Below are positions 26,496 to 35,642 of a stretch of DNA of 64,000 bases, piece by piece. The position numbers were made by a program, and so were the translations under genes. The notes under the pieces are model-generated. The model was not told the DNA's origin and did no database searches. It worked only from the letters and a program-made list of their open reading frames with translations. Each line of letters opens with the position of its first letter. Position 1 is the first letter of the stretch. The stretch is from RHLJ01 sp965247355 (GTDB lineage: Bacteria; Bacteroidota; Rhodothermia; Balneolales; Balneolaceae), in assembly GCA_965247355.1 (NCBI GenBank), contig OZ252011.1:2852001-2916000 (forward strand). Reading direction: 5' to 3'.

Positions 26496-27370
26496 TGAAC
26501 TATTCCTTAGAAACCCCCATCCTCTCCATCGAAGTAACAAAATCCGGTATCGAACTCTGCTCGGTCAAGTCAAAGGTAACGGGTAATGAATATATGTGGC
26601 AGGCTAATCCCGAAATCTGGGGAAGTCATGCTCCGGTTCTGTTCCCAATTATCGGAGCTCTTAAAGAAGGTGAATTCATTTATAAAGGAGCTAATTATCC
26701 ACTTCCTAAACATGGTTTTATCCGGTACTCCGATAAACCCCGGCTAGTTGAGCAAACTGAACATTCGCTCACATTCAGAATGAATTGGAATAAAGACACC
26801 TACAAAATATATCCTTTTGAATTTGAGTTTCAGGTGACCTATAAGGTCCATGGAAATACAATTGAGGTTATTCATTCGGTCTCTAATACAGATGACAAAA
26901 CCCTCTTTTACTCGGTGGGAGGTCACCCGGCTTTTAACTGCCCTTTGAATGCTGACGAAGAGTATGAAGACTACTATCTGGAATTCGAAAAAAAAGAAAC
27001 TGATCAAATCTGGCTCCTTGACGAAAACGGATTATTAAGTGGAGAAACCAAGCCTTTTCTTACAGATACAAAGATTCTTCCTCTTCATAAAAACCTATTC
27101 GATAATGACGCCCTCATTTTTAAAAATCTGGAGTCACGAACCGTTCATCTGGTGAGTAAGAAGTCAGGAAGAGTTTTATCTGTGTCATTTGCAGATTTCG
27201 AATATCTTGGAATATGGGCAAAACCCGGAGCTCCTTTTATTTGTATTGAACCTTGGCTTGGAGTAGCAGACGACTCAGATTCTGATCAAATACTCAGAAC
27301 AAAAGAAGGGATCAGGGAACTTGAACCGGGCAAAAATGAAATAAATACATATTCTATAACTATTGCTTAA
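26495..27370 (+). CDS. aldose 1-epimerase family protein (LacX-like)
   Basis: A 291-residue protein of the galactose mutarotase-like superfamily. The N-terminal pattern ELCSVKSKVTGNEYMWQANPEIWGSHAPVLFPIIGALKEG, the KHGFIRYSD segment and GGHPAFNCPL with its conserved His are typical of LacX-like members. IEPWLGVAD near the C-terminus carries the conserved acidic residue. The family interconverts anomers of sugars or sugar phosphates; the actual sugar here is unknown. Translation starts on the last base of the preceding stop codon. Confidence 0.88.
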   Translation: MNYSLETPILSIEVTKSGIELCSVKSKVTGNEYMWQANPEIWGSHAPVLFPIIGALKEGEFIYKGANYPLPKHGFIRYSDKPRLVEQTEHSLTFRMNWNKDTYKIYPFEFEFQVTYKVHGNTIEVIHSVSNTDDKTLFYSVGGHPAFNCPLNADEEYEDYYLEFEKKETDQIWLLDENGLLSGETKPFLTDTKILPLHKNLFDNDALIFKNLESRTVHLVSKKSGRVLSVSFADFEYLGIWAKPGAPFICIEPWLGVADDSDSDQILRTKEGIRELEPGKNEINTYSITIA

Positions 27371-27465
27371 ACGTATTGAGGATTAAGCTTTTCTGGTAAC
27401 TTTTTTACAATACATTCGCTTTTCTACGGATGATCTTCTTCTATCAACAATAATAAAACCAACTA

Positions 27466-27873
27466 ATGATGGAAGAAATGTATATCAATCACTTTGCAGT
27501 AATCACTGCAGCAGTTTCAATGTTCGTACTCGGAGGACTCTGGTATGGACCAATTTTCGGGAAACAATGGATGTCGGCCAATGGCTTTTCTGAGGATGAC
27601 TTAAAAGGCGGAAGTCCAGCAAAGCAATATGGGCTAGGTTTTGTATTCTCGATAATTATGGCCTATAACCTGGCTGCATTTTTAGGCGATGCAGGGACTA
27701 ATGCCGCGTGGGGTGCAACCGCCGGATTTTTTGCAGGTTTTGGTTGGGTCTTTTTCGGTGTAGCTATGATCAGTATGTTTGAGCAACGTTCATGGAAGTA
27801 TATTTTCGTAAACGGAGGATATATGACTATAGCATTTACGATTATGGGATTGATCATCGGGGCCTGGAGATAA
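27466..27873 (+). CDS. DUF1761 membrane protein
   Basis: A 135-residue membrane protein with four helices: HFAVITAAVSMFVLGGLWYGPIF, LGFVFSIIMAYNLAAFL, AAWGATAGFFAGFGWVFFGVAMISMF and YIFVNGGYMTIAFTIMGLIIGAW. The GGLWYGPIFGKQWM motif and FEQRSWKYIFVNGGY are typical of DUF1761, whose function is unknown. The ATG at 27466 is followed by another ATG, and the exact start is not important to the protein. It is a stand-alone gene between the epimerase and the peptidase genes. Confidence 0.85.
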   Translation: MMEEMYINHFAVITAAVSMFVLGGLWYGPIFGKQWMSANGFSEDDLKGGSPAKQYGLGFVFSIIMAYNLAAFLGDAGTNAAWGATAGFFAGFGWVFFGVAMISMFEQRSWKYIFVNGGYMTIAFTIMGLIIGAWR

Positions 27874-27983
27874 TTACTAATAGGTTTTATTTCTGAAAAC
27901 ACTGCAAAGGGTAAAACATAGTTTTTTTGTTTATAAGATTTTCTTTATCTCTTGAGGTAATTCTTCAATTCTTATCTCTATTT

Positions 27984-29282
27984 ATGAAAAAACTATTATT
28001 CCTTTTGATTTTCGCGGGTATTTCTGTCTCTACTTTTTCCCAAAGCTCAAATCTTAAATCAATCATTGACCAAAAAGCCGATGCTATTGAAGATCAGGTT
28101 ATTGAGTGGCGCAGATATTTTCATGAAAATCCAGAATTATCAAACCGTGAATTTAATACAGCTAAAAAAGTAGCCGAGCATTTAGAATCTCTGGGTCTTG
28201 AAGTTCAAACAGAAGTAGCACATACTGGAGTTGTAGCCTTACTTAAAGGAGGGAAACCCGGTCCCGTTGTAGCACTCCGAGCTGATATGGACGCCCTTCC
28301 TGTAGTAGAACGTACTGAAGTTCCATTTAAATCTACGGTGATGGGTGAATATCAGGGAAATGAAGTCGGGGTCATGCATGCCTGTGGTCACGATACTCAT
28401 ATTGCCATTTTGATGGGAGTTGCTCAGATATTAACCGAAATGAAAGATGATTTAGAAGGCACCGTCAAGTTCATTTTCCAACCTGCTGAAGAAGGAGCAC
28501 CCGCCGGTGAAGAAGGTGGCGCAGAGCTGATGGTTAAAGAAGGTGTTCTTGAAAATCCAGCTGTTGACGCCATTTTCGGACTTCATATTTCAGATGATAC
28601 CCCGGTTGGCGTGTTAGAATATCGGTCAGAAGGAATTATGGCGGCTGTGAACAGTTACAGTATTCAGGTGAAAGGAAAGCAAGCTCACGGTTCTGCACCA
28701 TGGACCGGAATTGATCCGATTGTGACTTCTGCTCAAATCATCAATAACATTCAAACCATTGTAAGTCGAAGTATGCCTCTTACCAAACAAGCTGCAGTAG
28801 TTACTGTTGGCATAATCCGTGGCGGAGTTCGAAATAATATTATTCCTGAACAAGTATACCTGGAAGGAACCATCCGCACGCTGGATGCTGATATGCGCGA
28901 AACTCTGTTCGAGCGCCTCGAAACTATCGTGACCAACACCGCAGAAAGTAATGGTGCTGAAGCTATTCTCACTATAAATAAAGGCTATCCGATTACCTAC
29001 AACGACCCTGAACTTACCGCACTAATGCTTCCCACTTTAGAAGAAAGCGCCGGAAAAGAGAATGTTCATTATATCGATGCGATTACCGGAGCCGAAGATT
29101 TCTCTTTCTTTCAGGAAAAAGTACCGGGATTGTATTTCTTTTTAGGAGGACTTCCTGAAGGCGGTACTGCTTGGGGACATCACACTCCTGATTTCTTTGT
29201 TTCAGAAGAAGGACTAAAACTTGGTGTTCGAACTATGTCGAATCTAGTGATCGATTATTTTGAAAAATCATCCGGAATGTAA
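27984..29282 (+). CDS. exported M20-family amidohydrolase
   Basis: A 432-residue secreted metallohydrolase from the ATG at 27984; a longer open frame begins at 27927 but would hide the signal peptide ending STFSQ. The M20D/amidohydrolase motifs are clear: ALRADMDALPV, MHACGHDTHIAILMG with metal-binding Cys and His, FQPAEEG, and the C-terminal TGAEDFSFFQEKVPG and HHTPDF. Such enzymes remove N-acyl groups from amino acids or hydrolyse dipeptides. It acts presumably in the periplasm. It is 3 bases ahead of a serine hydrolase gene, forming a hydrolase pair. Confidence 0.92.
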   Translation: MKKLLFLLIFAGISVSTFSQSSNLKSIIDQKADAIEDQVIEWRRYFHENPELSNREFNTAKKVAEHLESLGLEVQTEVAHTGVVALLKGGKPGPVVALRADMDALPVVERTEVPFKSTVMGEYQGNEVGVMHACGHDTHIAILMGVAQILTEMKDDLEGTVKFIFQPAEEGAPAGEEGGAELMVKEGVLENPAVDAIFGLHISDDTPVGVLEYRSEGIMAAVNSYSIQVKGKQAHGSAPWTGIDPIVTSAQIINNIQTIVSRSMPLTKQAAVVTVGIIRGGVRNNIIPEQVYLEGTIRTLDADMRETLFERLETIVTNTAESNGAEAILTINKGYPITYNDPELTALMLPTLEESAGKENVHYIDAITGAEDFSFFQEKVPGLYFFLGGLPEGGTAWGHHTPDFFVSEEGLKLGVRTMSNLVIDYFEKSSGM

Positions 29283-29285
29283 CTC

Positions 29286-30344
29286 ATGAAAACATTTCTA
29301 ATTTTAATCCTCTTTCCTTTTGCCCTTTTCGGGCAGGATCTTACTCAAAGAATTCAAACTGCAGATTCTCTTGTTCAGAGTTTTTTCGAGGAAAAAGATC
29401 TTCCGGGAATGGTGGTTTCCGTGTATTTAGATGATGGAATGATTTGGTCTAAGGGCTATGGATATGCAGATGTTTCAGCTAAAACTCCGGTAAATCCATC
29501 CACCACAAAATTTAGAATTGGTAGCGTTTCCAAAACACTCACTTCTGTTGGGCTTGGACTCTTAATTCAGGATGGTAAAATTGATCCAGATGCTATAGTA
29601 CAAACTTATGTCCCAAATTTTCCTGAAAAGCAGTATCCGATCACCGTACGACAAGTGGCGGGACATATTGCAGGAATTCGGCACTATATTGGGTCCGAAT
29701 TTATGAGTCGAAAGCTCTACCCAACCGTGGAATCCGGACTAACCATTTTTCAGGATGACCCACTGCTCTTTGAACCCGGAACTCAGTATAGCTATTCAAG
29801 TTATGGCTGGAATCTGATTAGTGCTGTGATAGAAGGAGCTTCTGGAGAAGAGTTTCTTCCTTTTATGAAAAAAGAGATTTTTGATCCGCTTGGAATGAAT
29901 AATACTGTTCCCGAATGGAGTAATCAGGAAATCTCAAACCTTACTCGGTTTTATGAACGTGGAATAAACGGAAATAAAGAAGCAGACTTTGTAGACAACA
30001 GCTATAAATGGGCCGGCGGTGGATTTGTGGGTACAACCGAAGATCTTATCCGCTTTGGCATGAACCTTTTTGAATACGATTTCCTTAATGAGGAAACTCA
30101 ACAGGAACTTATGTTTCCTCAGGAAACCTCAGATGGCGAAAGTACCAACTATGGCATGGGCTGGAGCAGCTGGCAAAACAACGGACGCTATTGGGTTGGC
30201 CATTCCGGTGGCTCGGTTGGTGGTAGCACCATGTTTCTGATGAATAAACAGCACAGGATTATTATCGCTTATACCATCAATCTATCCAATGCAGGTTTTA
30301 ATAATCTTCATTTTAAACTCGCTGATATTTTCTTAGAAGATTGA
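29286..30344 (+). CDS. exported serine hydrolase, class C beta-lactamase-like
   Basis: A 352-residue exported protein (signal ending ALFGQ). The SxxK motif is in FRIGSVSKTLTSVG, the second motif in YSYSSYGWNLISAVIE, and the third-motif region in VGHSGGSVGGSTMF. This places it in the S12 peptidase/class C beta-lactamase group, where esterase or D-aminopeptidase activity is common. It starts directly after the M20 gene and overlaps the next small gene by one base, so a hydrolase operon is likely. Substrate unknown. Confidence 0.9.
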   Translation: MKTFLILILFPFALFGQDLTQRIQTADSLVQSFFEEKDLPGMVVSVYLDDGMIWSKGYGYADVSAKTPVNPSTTKFRIGSVSKTLTSVGLGLLIQDGKIDPDAIVQTYVPNFPEKQYPITVRQVAGHIAGIRHYIGSEFMSRKLYPTVESGLTIFQDDPLLFEPGTQYSYSSYGWNLISAVIEGASGEEFLPFMKKEIFDPLGMNNTVPEWSNQEISNLTRFYERGINGNKEADFVDNSYKWAGGGFVGTTEDLIRFGMNLFEYDFLNEETQQELMFPQETSDGESTNYGMGWSSWQNNGRYWVGHSGGSVGGSTMFLMNKQHRIIIAYTINLSNAGFNNLHFKLADIFLED

Positions 30345-30796
30345 TGACCCTATCTGAAGCCAAAGCTAAATATCCCGAAATCGTAGAGCTATATTCACTC
30401 ATAGATGCCCGAAATTTAATCTTAAGAGCACTTCCTTTATCAAAACAATTTGAAGAAGTTTCTTTTCGGGAAGTCACTTTAAAATTCAACGCACAAACAT
30501 TCACTATTCCTGTTGACGACGAATTCAAAGATGCAGACTCCGGCAATCAGGCTTTGCTTTTACAGCTAATTATTTATGCAGTTGAGGAATATGAAGACTG
30601 TGAAGATTTTTTAGTTTGGAGTACTGCTTATGGACTGAATGCATCAAATCCGATCCACCTGGACTGGTATCGCCAGTTGGGGGATGTAGTTCCAAAGATT
30701 CGGGAAATTATAGGAAAAAAGATCTCTGGGATTTCAGACTTTGACTGGCAACTAAATGCCGGAGCAGCTCAGGCATTAAGAGAATTAAATTCATGA
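30344..30796 (+). CDS. small cytosolic protein of unknown function
   Basis: A 150-residue protein from the ATG overlapping the serine hydrolase stop codon; a TTG one codon earlier is less likely. It is mainly helical and acidic (AIVEL-type start, EVTLKFNAQTFTIPVDDEFKDADSGNQALLLQLIIYAVEEYEDCEDFLVWSTAYGL is the core region in short). No family recognised. Its last four bases overlap the methyltransferase gene (ATGA), suggesting that it works with, or is a regulator of, that enzyme. Confidence 0.7.
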   Translation: MTLSEAKAKYPEIVELYSLIDARNLILRALPLSKQFEEVSFREVTLKFNAQTFTIPVDDEFKDADSGNQALLLQLIIYAVEEYEDCEDFLVWSTAYGLNASNPIHLDWYRQLGDVVPKIREIIGKKISGISDFDWQLNAGAAQALRELNS

Positions 30797-31647
30797 AATA
30801 CCCAACAAGCTGGAAAGAATACGAACTCCTTGATTTTGGAAACGGTCGAAAATTAGAGCGTTTTGGCTCATTTATCACCGACCGACCGGAACCTTCTGCT
30901 ACCTCAGCTCCAAATCTTTCAAAGCAGCAATGGGCAAGTTCTGACATTCACTTTACAGAACAGAAAAATCAAAAGGGGAAATGGGATAAATCCATTGATG
31001 ACTTTCAGATTAAATATGATCTGGGGAATTATCCCATCAGGTTTAAATTAAGTCAGGGCGCGTTTAAACATCTTGGCATTTTCCCCGAGCAAGCCGAAAA
31101 TTGGGAATTTATCCGGGGTCAATGTCAGAGACTTAAGGGACATCAAATCACACCAAAAGTACTGAACCTGTTTGCCTACACAGGTGGTGCTTCACTAGCT
31201 GCAAATCTATCAGGTGCCGAAGTAATGCATGTCGATTCCTCTAAAAGTGTGGTTACCTGGGCTCGTCAGAATGCCGATTTAAATGAAATCGATACGATTC
31301 GATGGATTCTTGAAGATGCACGTAAATTTATTAAGAAATCGATTCGTCGCGGAGATCAATACCACGGCATAATCATGGACCCTCCTATTTTTGGTCTTGC
31401 TCCAAAAGGTAAACCCTGGAAGTTAAATCAGGATTTGCCTGAACTTATTGAGAACTCTATGAAGGTTCTTGATCCTCAAAACCGTTTTTTTATACTCAAT
31501 ACCTATTCGCCACAACTTCCTTTATCAGAGTTAAAAAAAATGCTTTCAAATATCCCCGGTTTCCCGAATCAATTTGAAAGCACTACGTTGGGTTTAAAAA
31601 GCTCCGCCGGGAAAGAGCTAGAACTGGGAAATCTGGTTCGGTTTTAA
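30793..31647 (+). CDS. RlmI-like SAM-dependent methyltransferase
   Basis: A 284-residue class I methyltransferase. The SAM-binding motif is VLNLFAYTGGASLAANLSGA, followed by VMHVDSSKSVVTWARQNADLN and the catalytic DPPIFGLAPKG motif. This is the Methyltrans_SAM group, which includes the 23S rRNA cytosine methyltransferase RlmI, but the N-terminal PUA domain of RlmI is missing, so the exact RNA target is open. The start overlaps the upstream small gene by four bases. It converges with a terminator at 31662-31690. Confidence 0.85.
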   Translation: MKYPTSWKEYELLDFGNGRKLERFGSFITDRPEPSATSAPNLSKQQWASSDIHFTEQKNQKGKWDKSIDDFQIKYDLGNYPIRFKLSQGAFKHLGIFPEQAENWEFIRGQCQRLKGHQITPKVLNLFAYTGGASLAANLSGAEVMHVDSSKSVVTWARQNADLNEIDTIRWILEDARKFIKKSIRRGDQYHGIIMDPPIFGLAPKGKPWKLNQDLPELIENSMKVLDPQNRFFILNTYSPQLPLSELKKMLSNIPGFPNQFESTTLGLKSSAGKELELGNLVRF

Positions 31648-31661
31648 TCTAAGTTGATAAT

Positions 31662-31690
31662 AAAAAGGCGAAGGATTTATAACCCTTCGC
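31662..31690 (-). terminator. intrinsic terminator after the sigma-linked membrane protein gene
   Basis: A 7-bp stem (GCGAAGG at 31668-31674 with CCTTCGC at 31684-31690), and on the minus strand a run of five T bases follows. It ends the transcript of the gene whose stop is at 31700. Confidence 0.65.
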
Positions 31691-31699
31691 TTACAAATC

Positions 31700-32521
31700 T
31701 TAATTATTCTTCTGCACTTCTAGTAGTTTCTTTTTTTCGATCTCTTTTTCCTTCAATTCAATAATTTCTTCCTCACTAACATCATTATGAAGAAACTTAT
31801 TTCCTTCTGGGATTAATTCATTCGCCAGACTTTCTATAGAACGCTTTGTTGCTGCACCGGAGTTTTGATCCATTTCAACTTCAAGAACTACGAAGCGGTT
31901 TCCGTCTTTATCTGTCAAAACTTTAGCATCACCCTTAGCGCTACTGTTTTCATGAAGAAAGGTATTTATACGTTCAGCTACTTTAACTTCTGAAAGTTTG
32001 TTATCCACCCTAAGTTCAAGTTTATGAAGAGCAGATTCAAACATGGTCCGCTCTACCGTTTCTTCAATAGGCAGAATTTCCAATTTTTTGAAATTAAACA
32101 TTCCGGATAATGCGGCTTTTTTATCTTCTGCGGCTTTGTAATTTGCTTCTGGCAAGATCATGACAATTTCCTGAAGTCTTTCAACTTCTTCTTTTCCCAT
32201 ACCTATTTCTTCGTGTATTATTTCATTAATACTAACCTGAGAAGGGTCTAGATCCGGGATTTGTGTGAGTTTTGATTTTAGATTTACCGATTCACTATTA
32301 GCAATTCCTTTTATCATATAACCGATTTCTTCTTCATGTTCCAGTGGAACTGTACAAGCAACTAACACAAGTGCTGTTATCAGAAGCGATGCTGCAATTT
32401 TATGAATGTTTCTCATGGTATTAGGTTCTTTAGAGTTTTGATCTAACCACTTACCCAAGCCATCAAATGATGCACTATGATCATGTTTCTTAAGATTTTC
32501 AAAAGCTTTTGAATGCTTCAT
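31700..32521 (-). CDS. single-pass membrane protein next to an ECF sigma factor, possible anti-sigma factor
   Basis: A 273-residue protein from the ATG at 32521, which has AGGTGA four bases upstream and lies just after the sigma factor stop. Residues about 1-40 are hydrophilic and cytoplasmic, then one hydrophobic segment (AASLLITALVLVACTVPLE), then a large, charged exported part ending in a Glu/Lys-rich coiled coil. No zinc-binding HxxxCxxC anti-sigma motif is present. The position after an ECF sigma gene, with coupled translation, suggests an anti-sigma factor, but this is inference. The Ala-Cys in the hydrophobic segment could also be read as a lipobox. Confidence 0.65.
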   Translation of the reverse strand: MKHSKAFENLKKHDHSASFDGLGKWLDQNSKEPNTMRNIHKIAASLLITALVLVACTVPLEHEEEIGYMIKGIANSESVNLKSKLTQIPDLDPSQVSINEIIHEEIGMGKEEVERLQEIVMILPEANYKAAEDKKAALSGMFNFKKLEILPIEETVERTMFESALHKLELRVDNKLSEVKVAERINTFLHENSSAKGDAKVLTDKDGNRFVVLEVEMDQNSGAATKRSIESLANELIPEGNKFLHNDVSEEEIIELKEKEIEKKKLLEVQKNN

Positions 32522-32525
32522 ATCT

Positions 32526-33146
32526 TCACCTAAGTGATTTAAATTCGTTGATAACTTTAACGGTTTCATGGTAGATGTCTTTGGTTTTTAGTTTAGAAGA
32601 TCGGGGCTCTAGGGAAGTCGCAACATTTTGCTTCTTTACGCCCTCTTCTTCCGTCAGCACCATGAATTCCTTTAGCTTTTTTCTTGACCGGCTTAAACGG
32701 GATTTTACCGTTGATTCGCTTTTCTCGTTCTGCATTTTAGTTATCTCTTTGATCGAAAAACCTCCTATCTCAAATAGAAGCAAAGCCGCCCGTTCTTTCT
32801 TTTCGAGCCTTGATAGTGCCCCTATCAATAATTGGTTTTCTTCAAAAAAACTATCCTCAAATATGGTAAATGATGCTTCACTTTTTTCTGAGTTTAACGA
32901 CACAAACCTGGTCCAGAACGGTTTACGAACAGCAGTATAAAAACAGCGGGTAATAATCTGAAAGAACCAGCTTCTGAATTTCGCCTCATTTTTAAGCGAA
33001 TCGATTTTCTCGAAAGCTTTTAATAAGGCTTGCTGCAGTACATCTTCTGCCTCCGCTTTGGTGGAACCGGAGCAAAGCGCCCTGCAATAGTTTACCGCAT
33101 CATTATAATGCGGTTTCAGTAAGTCAGTAAATTCAGAGTTCGTCAA
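32526..33146 (-). CDS. ECF-type RNA polymerase sigma factor
   Basis: A 206-residue sigma-70 family protein. Region 2 shows VLQQALLKAFEKIDSLKNEAKFRSWFFQIITRCF, with the typical aromatic/basic -10 recognition helix. Region 4 shows LSRLEKKERAALLLFEIGGFSIKEITKMQ...STVKSRLSRSRKKLKE, a helix-turn-helix for -35 recognition. The C-terminal tail after residue 165 is longer than usual, with no known domain. Its stop lies 4 bases before the start of a membrane protein that may be its regulator. The upstream TPR kinase is on the same strand 93 bases away. Confidence 0.88.
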   Translation of the reverse strand: MTNSEFTDLLKPHYNDAVNYCRALCSGSTKAEAEDVLQQALLKAFEKIDSLKNEAKFRSWFFQIITRCFYTAVRKPFWTRFVSLNSEKSEASFTIFEDSFFEENQLLIGALSRLEKKERAALLLFEIGGFSIKEITKMQNEKSESTVKSRLSRSRKKLKEFMVLTEEEGVKKQNVATSLEPRSSKLKTKDIYHETVKVINEFKSLR

Positions 33147-33239
33147 AAGAAGTACTTTTGAAATTCATGTTTGCGCGCTAACATCTATATGACACCGCTA
33201 GTGTAAGAAAAGTCGCAACCTCATAAATTGTTGTACTAA

Positions 33240-35159
33240 CTAAACAAGCTCAGTAACCATAGGTTTTTCGTTAACAGGGAATTCCATTGTAATTTTGGTA
33301 CCCTCTTCAGAAGTGTCCAATGAGATTTCTGCACCAATATCTTTGGCTCTCTTTTTCATATTACCCAAACCTGAAGCCGTCCCTTCTTCAGAAGTAGCTT
33401 TGAAAGTTCCGTTATCATGAATTGTAATCACAACTAGTTCCCCTTTTAAAACACCACTTATTTTGAAAGTTTCGGCTCCGGAGTGCTTCAGAGTATTTTG
33501 AGTAGCCTCCTGTATGATCCGGAATATATTGAGAGATTGTGTGGGACTTAAATAGATATCTTTTAAGTCATTCAATGAGGTATCAACGGTTAACTCAGAA
33601 ATTTTTTCAACACTATTTAAGTAGGATTTTACATGATCTACAAAAGTTTGGGAGGTTTCTTCATCAGATTTTAGCGCCCAGATGGTATCCCGTAATTGTC
33701 CTATGGAATTCTTTGCTTCCGCCTTCAATGAATTAAGTACCTCTTCTGATTCTTTTTCTTTAGACGAGCTTTTATACCTCTCAAACAGATCAATCCCTGA
33801 GATTATATTTACAAGCTGTGCTCCTACATTATCGTGTAAATCTCTCGAAATTCTTGCTCTTTCTGCCTGAATCTCTTTTTCTACCTCAAGTTGCTCAACC
33901 TTATAAGCTAACTCTCTTTCTTTCACTTTACTTTGCCATAGGAACCCAGCTACAACCAAAAGAATTACAACACTGCCAAGACCAGATTGTAACATTCTGT
34001 TTTGCTGAATGGTTAATTCCTGTTGAGCACGTTCCATTTCTAATTCTGCAATTTGTCGCTCTTTTTGCTCTGTCTCGAACTGAGTCTGAAGTTCTGCGAT
34101 CCTCTCCAGATTTTCCTGATTTATTACGGAATCTTTTACCTCCTGATAATCAGTCAACGCCATAAATGCACCTTCAAAATTCCCGAGATTATGTAAGGCT
34201 TTAGCTTTGTTCTCATAATTAATCATCAACATGTATTGGTCACCGGCCTCTAAAGAAACATCCACTCCTTCCTCAGCATATTCGAGTGCTCTTTGGTCAT
34301 TACCTAAATTCAGAAAGGTCCCTGATAAATTTGATATTGCCTCTAGTAGCACTCTAGCATTGCCGGTACTTTTACCTACCTGGTATCCTTCTTCGAAATA
34401 AGGAATTGCCTGAGAATACTCCTTATTGTTAAAGTAGATGGTGCCAACGTTAATTGAGTTGGTCGCAACGCCAAGTTGGTTTCCTGTTTCTTTGTGGAGC
34501 CGACTTGCTTCTGCCAGATATGGAATAGCCTCAATATCCCTTTCAGCAGCAGTTAGCACTGCGCCCAGGTTTTGATTCGCACTAGCAATCTCGTAAATAT
34601 CATCGGCTTTTTGAGCATGCTCCAGATACTTTTCCATATACTCTACCGATTCACTAAATCTGCTCTGATAATAGTACACGGAACCCACCATATTATACAC
34701 AATGGCCATGCCTTTGAAATCATCTACCTGTTCAAAGTATCTGGCCGCCTCCAGTGAATATTCAATTGTTTTTTCGAACTCGCCCAGGTTTTGATAACTC
34801 ATTCCAATATTCAGGGTATTTTTGGCCTGCTCCAGCGTATTACCTAACTCCTCATTTATCCTTGCTGCCTCTTTATAATGGTAAATTGAGCTATCCTGAT
34901 TTGAGGTACGAAAATAATACACTCCTAAAAATTTATTAGCATCTGCTTCAGGCTGACGATTTTCTAGTTCTCTGGAAATGCTAAGTAGTTTCTTTGCACT
35001 ATCTGGGATCGCCTCCCAGTTTGTCCTGTAATTCGCCTCTATAAATGCATATAGGGAATCCGCCTGTGCTTGTAATATATTCTGGGCATTTACTATACTG
35101 CTGCATGCTACACAGACAAAAGACAGTACTATCACCCTTAAAAAAGTTCGTCTCATCAT
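33240..35159 (-). CDS. TPR-containing sensor histidine kinase (NarX/DegS type)
   Basis: A 639-residue protein with a signal peptide (ending SSIVNAQ). About seven tetratricopeptide-type repeats follow (for example ANKFLGVYYFRTSNQDSSIYHYKEAARI and NQNLGAVLTAAERDIEAIPYLAEASRL) at about residues 40-330. A coiled coil, one membrane helix (LGSVVILLVVAGFLW) and a HisKA_3 domain come next, with the phosphoacceptor His in ISRDLHDNVGAQL, then an ATPase domain with GTASGLGNMKKRA. The TPR part lies in the periplasm. Such kinases usually pair with a NarL/LuxR-type regulator, but none is adjacent; an ECF sigma gene follows instead. Confidence 0.9.
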   Translation of the reverse strand: MMRRTFLRVIVLSFVCVACSSIVNAQNILQAQADSLYAFIEANYRTNWEAIPDSAKKLLSISRELENRQPEADANKFLGVYYFRTSNQDSSIYHYKEAARINEELGNTLEQAKNTLNIGMSYQNLGEFEKTIEYSLEAARYFEQVDDFKGMAIVYNMVGSVYYYQSRFSESVEYMEKYLEHAQKADDIYEIASANQNLGAVLTAAERDIEAIPYLAEASRLHKETGNQLGVATNSINVGTIYFNNKEYSQAIPYFEEGYQVGKSTGNARVLLEAISNLSGTFLNLGNDQRALEYAEEGVDVSLEAGDQYMLMINYENKAKALHNLGNFEGAFMALTDYQEVKDSVINQENLERIAELQTQFETEQKERQIAELEMERAQQELTIQQNRMLQSGLGSVVILLVVAGFLWQSKVKERELAYKVEQLEVEKEIQAERARISRDLHDNVGAQLVNIISGIDLFERYKSSSKEKESEEVLNSLKAEAKNSIGQLRDTIWALKSDEETSQTFVDHVKSYLNSVEKISELTVDTSLNDLKDIYLSPTQSLNIFRIIQEATQNTLKHSGAETFKISGVLKGELVVITIHDNGTFKATSEEGTASGLGNMKKRAKDIGAEISLDTSEEGTKITMEFPVNEKPMVTELV

Positions 35160-35244
35160 ACCCGATATTAATTAAGCTAAAACCTACTTTAAAATATTAA
35201 ACTGAAACAAAATTACCATCTATAGATTTTCTTAGCTTATGAGC

Positions 35245-35307
35245 CAATTCTAAAAATTTGAAACAAAAGATTTTTTAGGTAGTATTAGTTTCAAATTTTT
35301 AGAATTG
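35245..35307. promoter_or_regulatory. perfect 20-bp inverted repeat in front of padR (candidate operator)
   Basis: The arm at 35245-35264 (CAATTCTAAAAATTTGAAAC) is the exact reverse complement of 35288-35307, with a 23-base spacer. It ends 7 bases before the padR ATG. Position, length and symmetry fit an operator of a dimeric regulator such as the PadR protein itself; a 5'-leader hairpin is the alternative. Confidence 0.7.
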
Positions 35308-35314
35308 ATTGCTT

Positions 35315-35641
35315 ATGAAACTCCTTACACGTACCGAAGAATTCATTTTATTAGCTGTATGGAAATTACAGGATGACGCCTACAGCATCCCTATCCAGGA
35401 AAAGCTGAATGAAATCACTGATAAAAACTGGTCGCTCGGTGGAATTTATATGCCACTTGAAAGACTTGAGAAAAGAGGCTACCTGAAATCCTCTTTATCC
35501 GATTCCACCCCAGAGCGAGGCGGCAGACATAAACGTATTTATTCACTAACTCCTTCCGGAAAAGAAGCGCTTAAATATGCCTACGAAGTTCAGCAAACAA
35601 TCTGGGCGGGTGTTCCTCAACTAATGTTTGCCAGAGGGTGA
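35315..35641 (+). CDS. PadR-family transcriptional regulator
   Basis: A 108-residue winged-helix protein starting MKLLTRTEEFILLAVWKLQDDAYSIPI. It has the PadR layout: helix-turn-helix, WSLGGIYMPLERLEKRGYLKSSL, the basic GGRHKRIYSLTPSG wing and a terminal helix. In PadR proteins this helix mediates dimerisation; here it is short, as in the small PadR subgroup. PadR regulators commonly control adjacent transporters, and the first permease starts one base downstream of the stop. The 20-bp inverted repeat upstream suggests autoregulation. ATG 35315 is used over a TTG at 35309. Confidence 0.9.
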   Translation: MKLLTRTEEFILLAVWKLQDDAYSIPIQEKLNEITDKNWSLGGIYMPLERLEKRGYLKSSLSDSTPERGGRHKRIYSLTPSGKEALKYAYEVQQTIWAGVPQLMFARG

Positions 35642-35642
35642 A

